From contig JAZUDW010000014.1 of the NCBI GenBank assembly GCA_045639845.1, forward strand, positions 1 through 8,696: a DNA stretch of 8,696 nucleotides, written 5' to 3'. Below are positions 1 to 6,261 of this stretch, in pieces. The notes beneath the pieces were generated by a model. That model saw only the letters and a list, made by a program, of their open reading frames with translations. It made no database searches and was not told where the DNA came from. The stretch comes from Colimorpha sp045639845 (lineage in GTDB: Bacteria > Bacteroidota > Bacteroidia > Bacteroidales > P3). The position numbers and the translations under genes are program-made. Position 1 is the first letter of the stretch. Each line of letters opens with the position of its first letter.

Positions 1-612
1 AATTTCGGCACCAAGACACTTAAACCTATGATCTGGGGATTCAACTTCTTGTGGGGCACCCTATTTGGAGTGATGATCAAATGGGTCATCAACCGTTCCC
101 GCAAACACCACATCATCCACCGCGAATACATTAACAACTACCTCCTCAACCGCATTGCCGGTTTTTGTTTCGACGTGATGATAGTAGCTGGCACCGCCGC
201 CATCAGTTTCGAATCGCTCAAAGGCCTCTGGATGCCACTCATCGTAGTATGCACATTAGGAGCCTTAGGCACCTTCTGTTTTGTTCGCATAGCCAGCAAA
301 CACCTTTATCCAGGATATGAATACGAAGGATTCTTCTCCATGTTCGGCATGCTCACCGGCACCATCAGCAACGGTATGGTACTGCTTCGCGAGATAGATC
401 CAAAATTTGAGACACCTGCCAGCAACAACCTCGTGCTTCAGTCGCTCACAGCTATCCTTTTCGGCTTCCCAGTGCTCCTTCTCGTAGGCTTTGCTCCCAG
501 CAGCATGCACGCCACCTACCTTACACTCGGCATACTGATAGCCGTGTTTTTTGTATTCAGTGCTTTCATATTCAGAAAAAAGATATTCCGCTTCAAGAAA
601 AAAAAGCAATAA
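1..612 (+). CDS. gltS: Sodium/glutamate symporter GltS, C-terminal half (5' end outside window)
   Basis: The frame is open from the first base, so this is the 3' part of a gene; the first ATG at 28 is internal (NFGTKTLKP precedes it in frame). About 203 residues are present of a family that is usually near 400. The fragment is hydrophobic, with several membrane segments, and carries the conserved GltS stretch at fragment residues 109-145: EGFFSMFGMLTGT, then LREIDPKFETPASNNLV. RIAGFCFDVMIVAGTAAIS lies upstream and FGFPVLLLVGFAP downstream. Known for the family: Na+-driven uptake of glutamate through the inner membrane. It ends in a lysine-rich cytoplasmic tail (KKKKQ) and TAA. The next gene starts 207 bases on, in the same direction, with no clear terminator between. 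Family assignment is confident from motifs; substrate preference is inferred. Confidence 0.88.
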   Translation, partial: NFGTKTLKPMIWGFNFLWGTLFGVMIKWVINRSRKHHIIHREYINNYLLNRIAGFCFDVMIVAGTAAISFESLKGLWMPLIVVCTLGALGTFCFVRIASKHLYPGYEYEGFFSMFGMLTGTISNGMVLLREIDPKFETPASNNLVLQSLTAILFGFPVLLLVGFAPSSMHATYLTLGILIAVFFVFSAFIFRKKIFRFKKKKQ

Positions 613-819
613 CACGCCTCGGTGCTATCGATACCCCAAAAGAGGATGATTGCCCATGCTGATGCTCATAACATCCGCCTGTAATATCATTAAGCCTCAA
701 CACCTCTATCACTCGATGTTCCACAATACAAACGAACCACTACGCTTCACTTAACCAACGTTCCTCGCACTTCAACACCAATGGTGGAAACAAAAAAATA
801 ACAATCTAATCTTGAAAGA
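613..819 (+). other. Intergenic spacer between gltS and pgpH
   Basis: This is 207 bases with no supported gene. I find no GC-rich hairpin followed by a T tract, so transcription from gltS could continue into the next gene. I also find no Bacteroidota -7 element at a sensible distance. TAATCTTG at 807-814 resembles one, but it would put the transcript start on the start codon. The 30 bases before the ATG at 820 are A-rich, as is common for translation starts in this phylum. Confidence 0.5.
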
Positions 820-2883
820 ATGCACAAACTGATAGACAAAATCGTACCCCACCTTTCAAACATATACAAGGTAATGGTCATGCTGATCACCGTAGGAGTT
901 ATCATCTTGATGTTTCCCAGCGGCAATCAGAGTATTCATTATACCTACACCACCGGTGGTTTTTGGACCAACGATGATCTCTACGCTCCATTCAACTTTG
1001 TAGTAGAGAAAAGTTCCGAAGAGGTGGCCCGCGAAGAGACCTCATTACGCCAGCAGTCCTTGCTGTATTATACTGTCGATTCTGCAGCTCAAGCTCAAAC
1101 CTATGCCAATATTGAAGCCTCCTCGCTCAGCTGGACCGACAAGAAGCAAGCCCACAGTGTAGCCCAAGGTATTTTCAAGAAAGGATACCTAGAGACCCCC
1201 AATGATATCACCGATTTGGAGTCGCGCACGCTGGTGATCCTAGAAGGCAATATTGGTTCCGAACATAGTGCCACCGAGTTCATCACTGCCCATCAGCTCG
1301 AAGAGCAGATGGCCCAACTTGGATGGAGCAGCAACAACGACACCGTGATGAATAGTCGCCTCCAAGAGCTGCGCCGATGCCTAATCCCCTCCATCCGTTT
1401 TGAGCATACCCGCACCCAACTCGAGCTCGACTCTCGACTCTCTCAACTCAACTATGCTTCCAATATGGTAGAACAAGGCGAACTCATCATCTCCAAAGGC
1501 GACTACATAGACGCAGAGAAAGCCCAAACGATACGCACACTGGAAGATCTAAGTCGTAGCCGCAACGCCAGCGACTACAACACCGTCAATCATTGGATCG
1601 GTCTCGCTGTGCTATGCCTTATTGCTTTTATAGCACTATACATGTTTCTCCGTATCACCCAGCATTCACTCCTCGACGACAACAGGAAGATCACCTTCGT
1701 GCTCTTAGTCATACTCCTTATGTCGGCCGTTGTAGCCGTCTTCGAGTGGTTTGCCCCCAATTGGATATTGGCAGCACCCATGTGCATTACCCCAATCCTC
1801 ATGCGCGTATTTTTCGACCGAAGGGTTGCCCTCTACATCCACCTCACCTGCGTCATCATCTTAGCCAACTTGGTACCCAACAGCTACGAATTTATCTTCT
1901 ATCAGATCATTGCCGGCATCATGGCTCTTGTGTGTGTGAAAAACTTCGACCGGTCTAGCAGATTCTTCACTGTCTCTATCATCGTATTTCTCACCTACAG
2001 TCTCATATATACTGCGGGTGTGCTCTCGCAAGACACCCATTTGGCCAACCTCACCGGCGAACGCTATCTAGTGTTCCTAGTCAACGCTGTACTCACCCTT
2101 CTGGCATTCCCCCTCATCTTCCTCTTCGAGAAACTATTCGGCATAACTACTGCCCTCACTCTTCTCGAGATTTCATCCACCAATACTCCAGCACTTCGCG
2201 ACCTCTCGCGCAAGGCTCCAGGCACTTTTCAGCACTCCATGCAAGTGGCCAATATTGCAGAAGACCTTATCAACGAGATAGGAGGAAACTCCCTCCTCGC
2301 ACGCGTAGGCGCTCTCTACCACGATATCGGAAAAACCGAAGCGCCACTATACTTCACCGAAAATCAAAAATCGGGGTTCAACCCCCACGACAATCTCGAC
2401 AACGAGGAAAGCGCCCGCATCATAACCCAACACGTGCGCGACGGCATAGCGCTGGCCAAGAAATATCATCTACCCAACGATGTCACCGACTTTATCCGCA
2501 CCCACCACGGTACTACTACCACCGGGTATTTCTACACCAAATGGATGATGGAGCACCCTGGAATGAAACCAGACCTCGAAGCCTTCCAGTATGCGGGTCC
2601 CGCACCGTTCTCACGCGAGACGGCTGTAGTAATGATCGTAGATTCAGTCGAAGCTGCTACCAAGAGCCTCAAAGAGCCTACCAAGGAAGACATAGAGCAG
2701 ATGGTGAACCGCGTTATTGATGGCAAGATACGCGACCGCCAACTTAACTACTGCAACATCACCTACAACGATATCACTCGAATTAGAAAGATACTCACCG
2801 AAAAATTCATGAGTATCTACCATGTGAGGGTAGCCTATCCTGTAGCTGCACCCGACACGACACCCAACACCGATAATAAATAA
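820..2883 (+). CDS. pgpH: PgpH-type membrane HD-domain phosphodiesterase (predicted c-di-AMP hydrolase)
   Basis: A 687-residue protein with full PgpH/YqfF architecture. One N-terminal membrane helix (about 17-33) is followed by an extracytoplasmic 7TMR-HDED-type domain (about 45-255, starting with the typical DLYAPFNF). Seven membrane segments follow (about 258-279, 291-310, 315-331, 336-354, 358-373, 382-403, 416-438), then a cytoplasmic HD domain (about 465-640). The expected metal ligands are all visible: H472, H501-D502, H538, H562-H563 and D608. Their spacing (29, 36, 24 and 45 residues) closely follows what I recall for Listeria PgpH. Known for the family: hydrolysis of cyclic di-AMP to pApA, affecting osmotic and envelope homeostasis. 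That this protein uses c-di-AMP is inferred. The ATG at 820 is chosen because it precedes the first membrane helix. The YfhO gene follows after 10 bases, so they are likely co-transcribed. Confidence 0.9.
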   Translation: MHKLIDKIVPHLSNIYKVMVMLITVGVIILMFPSGNQSIHYTYTTGGFWTNDDLYAPFNFVVEKSSEEVAREETSLRQQSLLYYTVDSAAQAQTYANIEASSLSWTDKKQAHSVAQGIFKKGYLETPNDITDLESRTLVILEGNIGSEHSATEFITAHQLEEQMAQLGWSSNNDTVMNSRLQELRRCLIPSIRFEHTRTQLELDSRLSQLNYASNMVEQGELIISKGDYIDAEKAQTIRTLEDLSRSRNASDYNTVNHWIGLAVLCLIAFIALYMFLRITQHSLLDDNRKITFVLLVILLMSAVVAVFEWFAPNWILAAPMCITPILMRVFFDRRVALYIHLTCVIILANLVPNSYEFIFYQIIAGIMALVCVKNFDRSSRFFTVSIIVFLTYSLIYTAGVLSQDTHLANLTGERYLVFLVNAVLTLLAFPLIFLFEKLFGITTALTLLEISSTNTPALRDLSRKAPGTFQHSMQVANIAEDLINEIGGNSLLARVGALYHDIGKTEAPLYFTENQKSGFNPHDNLDNEESARIITQHVRDGIALAKKYHLPNDVTDFIRTHHGTTTTGYFYTKWMMEHPGMKPDLEAFQYAGPAPFSRETAVVMIVDSVEAATKSLKEPTKEDIEQMVNRVIDGKIRDRQLNYCNITYNDITRIRKILTEKFMSIYHVRVAYPVAAPDTTPNTDNK

Positions 2884-2893
2884 AGAATACAAT

Positions 2894-5404
2894 ATGAACG
2901 CAAAGACAAAGAAAATCCTACTCCATGCAGGTATCATCCTCGGCCTTTTGGCTATTGCCTGCATCTACTTCTCCCCTATCCTAGGCGGGAAAGTGCTTCC
3001 ACAAGGCGATATTCAGAAATACGAGAGTATGGCCAAAGCTCAAAAAGATTTCCATGAGCAAACAGGCGAATACAGCAACTGGGCACCCAACATGTTCAGT
3101 GGCATGCCTGGCTATCAGATCACCCGTAGTCCACAGCAGTCTGTCAACACCATCCTCAACAAGATAGCCACCCTCGAGTTTCTAGGTTGGGAGCGCACCA
3201 TCGGTGTTCTCTTCCTTTACCTCTTGGCTTTCTATGTAGCACTGTTGGCCTTTGGTGTGAGCCCTTGGATCGCCGTTCTCGGTTCCCTCGCCTTTGGCCT
3301 TGGAAGTTACAATATCATCATCATCGAAGCTGGCCACATCACCAAGGCCCACGCGATGGCTATGATGGCTCCAGTGTTGGCTTCCATGGTGCTCTCATTC
3401 CGCAAGCAATACGTATGGGGCGGACTTCTCTTTGCCATCTCCTTAGGCATGCAAATAGCCATGAACCACATACAGATCACCTTCTACACTGCCATAGCCG
3501 GAGTGGTGATGAGTATCGTATATCTTATCTATGCTATCAAAGAGCACCAGCTTAAAGGCTTTGCTATAGCCGCAGGCGTGTTGATTCTCGGTGCCGCTGT
3601 AGCTTTGGGTTGCAACACCCGCCATCTGTTGGTAAATCAGGAATATCTAGCCTACACCATGCGAGGAGGCAAAGAGATCACCGTCACCCCTGCCGACCTA
3701 CATCCCGATCAGAAACAAGCCGAAACCAGCGCCCCAAGCGACGGTCTCGACATCAATTACGCTTTCGGTTGGAGCTATGGCGTAGGCGAAACATATACCA
3801 TCCTCGTACCTGGTGCCATGGGTGGTGGAAGCGGCGAACGTGTATCCGAAGACAGCGAGTTCTTCAAAAACTTCCGTCAGCAGGTGGCTCCTCTCTATTG
3901 GGGCGACCAACCCTTCACTTCGGGTCCTGTCTATTTCGGCGCTATCATCTGCTTCCTCTTTGTGCTCGGACTCTTCGTAGTTCAAGGACCTGAACGCTGG
4001 TGGTTACTCATAGCCACCCTCATTGCCATCGTACTCTCGTGGGGACGCAACTGCATGCCCATCAACGAGTGGGTGTTCAACAATATGCCCCTCTACAATA
4101 AATTCCGTACGCCATCTATGAGTCTAGTTCTTGCCAATATGGCCATGGCCCTAATGGCAGCCCTCTCACTCAACGCTATCATAAGCAAGCAGTCTCAAGC
4201 AACCACCAAACGTTTCAACACCGCCCTCTACACAGCAGCCGGTATCACCCTCGGCATACTCATTATCGGACTCCTCCGAGCTTCCTCGTTGAGCTTCAGC
4301 GGTAGCTCCGACGTTCAGATGGCCGCACAATACGGAAACCAGTGGGCTATGATACAGGATATCCTTATCAAAGATCGTATTAGCCTCTACCGGGCCGACA
4401 CTTGGCGTTCTTTCATCTTTGTCCTAGCAACAACAGCTCTTCTCTGGTTCTACATCAACCAGAAGATGATCAAAAACAAGAACCTAATCATAGCAGCCAT
4501 CGCCATCCTCGTAGTGATTGACCTCTGGGGCGTGGACCGCCGCTACCTCAACGACGACCACTTTGCCGACGAACGTGCCATCCGCATCAATCCATCACAG
4601 ACCGACATGCTCCTCGACCAGCAAGCAGCCCAAAATGGCGATGTTGACTATCGTACCCTCGACCTCTCTACCGACACCTACAACAACTCCACTCCCAGCG
4701 CCTTCCATCAACAGATAGGTGGCTACAGTGCTGCCAAACTGCGCCGCTACCAAGACCTCATCGACTTCTATCTCAATGCAAACGCGGTATTCAGCAACTA
4801 TCAACAAACAGGCAGTTTCGACAACTATCCCGTGCTCGACATGCTCAACTGCCGCTACCTTATGCTCCCCATGCAGGACGGTAGCGTACAGCCTCTCCGC
4901 CGTGCTTCCGCTTTGGGCAACGCTTGGTTTGTAGATACAATAAAGGTGGTAGAAACTGCCAACGACGAGATTCTTTCACTCAACGATTTTAATCCGGCAA
5001 CCACAGCTATCGTAAATTCCAAGTTCGCAGACCTTACAAAACAGCATGCTGGTGCCGATAGTACAGCCACCATAGTAAAAGAGCAGCTGCAACCCAACAA
5101 TCTCAATTGCCTTACCTACAAGACCCACAGTACACACCCCCAGCTGGCAGTATTCAGTGAGATCTACTATGCCCCCGACTGGTTCGCCTACATCGACGGT
5201 GAGCCCGCCGAATATATTCAAGCAGACTATGTACTACGAGCCATGATCGTACCCGCAGGCGACCACACCATCGAGTTCCGCTGCGAGTCGCCCACTCAGC
5301 ACCGACTGGACCGCATCACGCTCATTATCTCTATCCTATCAACCCTCTCCGCCGCAGGCATCCTGGTGCTCTACTATCGTCGCAAACACCATAAGCAAGC
5401 ATAA
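2894..5404 (+). CDS. YfhO-family polytopic membrane protein (putative GT-C-like glycosyltransferase)
   Basis: An 836-residue integral membrane protein of normal length for Bacteroidota YfhO proteins. An N-terminal helix (about 8-30) is followed by a loop with P36-Q-G-D39, where GT-C enzymes usually carry an essential Asp, and by NMFSGMPGYQ. I count roughly 14 hydrophobic segments. G147-HITKAHAM lies in the conserved multi-helix core. After about residue 550 comes a soluble domain, then the family's C-terminal signature at 756-796 (EIYYAPDWFAYIDG, ADYVLRAMIVPAG, HTIEFR), one last helix and a basic tail. Known: Gram-positive YfhO members help decorate teichoic acids with sugars; the role in Bacteroidota, which lack teichoic acids, is not established to my knowledge. 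Envelope or surface glycan modification is therefore an inference. It starts 10 bases after pgpH and is followed by an intrinsic terminator, so it is probably the last gene of that unit. Confidence 0.85.
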   Translation: MNAKTKKILLHAGIILGLLAIACIYFSPILGGKVLPQGDIQKYESMAKAQKDFHEQTGEYSNWAPNMFSGMPGYQITRSPQQSVNTILNKIATLEFLGWERTIGVLFLYLLAFYVALLAFGVSPWIAVLGSLAFGLGSYNIIIIEAGHITKAHAMAMMAPVLASMVLSFRKQYVWGGLLFAISLGMQIAMNHIQITFYTAIAGVVMSIVYLIYAIKEHQLKGFAIAAGVLILGAAVALGCNTRHLLVNQEYLAYTMRGGKEITVTPADLHPDQKQAETSAPSDGLDINYAFGWSYGVGETYTILVPGAMGGGSGERVSEDSEFFKNFRQQVAPLYWGDQPFTSGPVYFGAIICFLFVLGLFVVQGPERWWLLIATLIAIVLSWGRNCMPINEWVFNNMPLYNKFRTPSMSLVLANMAMALMAALSLNAIISKQSQATTKRFNTALYTAAGITLGILIIGLLRASSLSFSGSSDVQMAAQYGNQWAMIQDILIKDRISLYRADTWRSFIFVLATTALLWFYINQKMIKNKNLIIAAIAILVVIDLWGVDRRYLNDDHFADERAIRINPSQTDMLLDQQAAQNGDVDYRTLDLSTDTYNNSTPSAFHQQIGGYSAAKLRRYQDLIDFYLNANAVFSNYQQTGSFDNYPVLDMLNCRYLMLPMQDGSVQPLRRASALGNAWFVDTIKVVETANDEILSLNDFNPATTAIVNSKFADLTKQHAGADSTATIVKEQLQPNNLNCLTYKTHSTHPQLAVFSEIYYAPDWFAYIDGEPAEYIQADYVLRAMIVPAGDHTIEFRCESPTQHRLDRITLIISILSTLSAAGILVLYYRRKHHKQA

Positions 5405-5427
5405 GTTCCCAACATCGCACCCATCAT

Positions 5428-5469
5428 GGGCGGCAATACCACACCCTAAGTATCGCCGCCCTCTTTTTT
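5428..5469 (+). terminator. Rho-independent terminator after the pgpH-yfhO unit
   Basis: The left arm GGGCGGCAATA (5428-5438) pairs with TATCGCCGCCC (5451-5461). That gives seven GC pairs, one A/C mismatch and three AT pairs, with a 12-base loop. It is followed directly by TCTTTTTT (5462-5469). It lies 24 bases past the YfhO stop codon, which is a normal place. It reads well only on the + strand. Confidence 0.88.
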
Positions 5470-5646
5470 CCCCATAAGGCAACCACCCACACGCCAACAC
5501 CTAAAGAACCCTAAAAACTATTGCAAGATTATTGTCTGTTTTCGCCAAACCCGATATATTTATAGCACATTGGTTTACAGCACATTCACATCACCCAAAC
5601 TTCCTTGTGCCGACAGGCTCCCATCTTGGAAAAAAGAAGAACTCTG

Positions 5647-5722
5647 CTTGAGGCTGAGAAGAGTGTCTTGTGAGCCTGAGAAGTAGCTCTTCTCGGGCCT
5701 GAGAAGAACTCTTCTCAAACCC
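5647..5722 (+). repeat. CTGAGAAG direct-repeat cluster forming overlapping hairpins
   Basis: CTGAGAAG occurs three times, at 5654-5661, 5676-5683 and 5699-5706, spaced 22 and 23 bases. The second copy is the left arm of a hairpin: 5674-5683 pairs with 5689-5698 over 10 positions (one T-G wobble) around the loop TAGCT. The third copy builds another: TGAGAAG 5700-5706 pairs with CTTCTCA 5711-5717 around AACT, with GGG/CCC (5695-5697, 5720-5722) closing outside two mismatches. The two hairpins share 5695-5698, so in RNA they exclude one another. There is no T tract, so a plain terminator is unlikely. Function unknown; a dispersed intergenic repeat, an RNA switch or a protein-binding site are all possible. 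Confidence 0.65.
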
Positions 5723-5818
5723 ACACAGCACCACTACCTTTCCCAATCGATGCCGAATGGCTCGTTGCTAGGCCATCCTTCCTTGGAGAATGTGCAGACT
5801 TCACCCCTATTGCGACTC

Positions 5819-5833
5819 CGATGCGCCGCATCG
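5819..5833. repeat. 15-base perfect palindrome, possible operator
   Basis: CGATGCG and CGCATCG (7-base arms) flank a single central C. The arms are too close for a good full-length RNA hairpin, so a dimeric DNA-binding protein is the more natural reading. It lies about 96 bases upstream of the -7 element of the surface-protein promoter. Only one copy is seen in the window, so regulatory function is unproven. Confidence 0.35.
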
Positions 5834-5900
5834 AAAACAGAACTTGCGTTGCCCAACCCTCCTCCCGTGAAAGAGTAGTACGGATAGATGCTAGTAAAAG

Positions 5901-5936
5901 TTTTTTCCCACGTTTCAATTTCTTTGCCTATCTTTG
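5901..5936 (+). promoter_or_regulatory. Bacteroidota-type promoter for the surface-protein gene
   Basis: TATCTTTG at 5929-5936 matches the Bacteroidota primary-sigma -7 consensus TAnnTTTG exactly and is followed by the commonly seen CA. The -33 side is weak: a T-rich run (TTTTTTCCC, 5901-5909) stands where TTTG would be expected. Transcription would start near 5942-5945, giving a leader of about 320 nt before the ATG at 6262. It is the best promoter-like sequence in the window. Confidence 0.6.
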
Positions 5937-5940
5937 CATC

Positions 5941-5965
5941 GCCGTTCGGAGAGATAAGGAACGGC
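5941..5965 (+). promoter_or_regulatory. Hairpin at the 5' end of the predicted leader
   Basis: GCCGTTC (5941-5947) and GAACGGC (5959-5965) are exact complements around an 11-base purine-rich loop. The hairpin sits at or just after the predicted transcript start, so it could protect the 5' end of the mRNA or be part of a larger leader structure. No T tract follows, so it is not a terminator, and I recognise no riboswitch class in the leader. Confidence 0.4.
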
Positions 5966-6261
5966 CGAGAAAGACGCATTTGTACCTTATTCCTCAAAGT
6001 GAATCCGGACAATTCACTATTGTTAGTTTTGGAATTATTGTAAGAATGTAAGTCTCCATTGTATTGTATCTATGCAGTTTGCATAAGCATACGGTTCGGT
6101 GGAGCAGTTCATTGACCTTTATTTTAAACTAACAGGGAGTCCGGACCCTACTTTGAAAATAAGAGTCTTAATGGATGGCTCCACTTTCTTGTATTTCTTG
6201 AAATTTAGCTGCAACATCCGAATCAAAGGACAAAAAAAAAGGACACAATACGAATACAAAC

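Larger units (their letters stand above)
5470..6261 (+). other. Long non-coding region and leader upstream of the surface-protein gene
   Basis: About 790 bases without a gene I can support. In order it holds an AT-rich stretch with a weak promoter-like pair (TTG at 5532-5534, 20 bases, TATATTTA at 5555-5562), the CTGAGAAG hairpin cluster, a palindrome at 5819-5833, the strong TATCTTTG promoter and a leader of roughly 320 nt. A second possible -7 element, TAGTTTTG, lies at 6024-6031 without a good upstream partner. Frames are open on both strands across roughly 5734-6050 (+ strand 5821-6051, - strand 5734-6012). Neither encodes anything I recognise, and both overlap the promoter and leader, so I do not call them genes. 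Confidence 0.6.

Noticed and set aside
265..615. Minus-strand 116-residue frame opposite gltS
   Set aside because: It is the complement of a well-conserved transporter segment and shows no features of its own.
807..814. TAATCTTG as a -7 promoter element for pgpH
   Set aside because: It has one mismatch to TAnnTTTG and lies only 5 bases before the ATG, which would give a leaderless transcript; no -33 partner is seen.
3187..5221. Several other open frames on both strands inside the YfhO gene
   Set aside because: All lie inside a strongly supported family member in the main frame and encode Ser/Thr/His/Arg-rich or otherwise unrecognisable shadow sequences.
5821..6051. Possible 76-residue plus-strand small protein
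   Set aside because: It contains the TATCTTTG promoter and leader hairpin, has no recognisable domain and no convincing start context.
6091..6115. GGTTCGGTGGAGCAGTTC resembles the D-arm region of an initiator-type tRNA
   Set aside because: No anticodon arm, T arm or pairing acceptor ends follow at the required distances.
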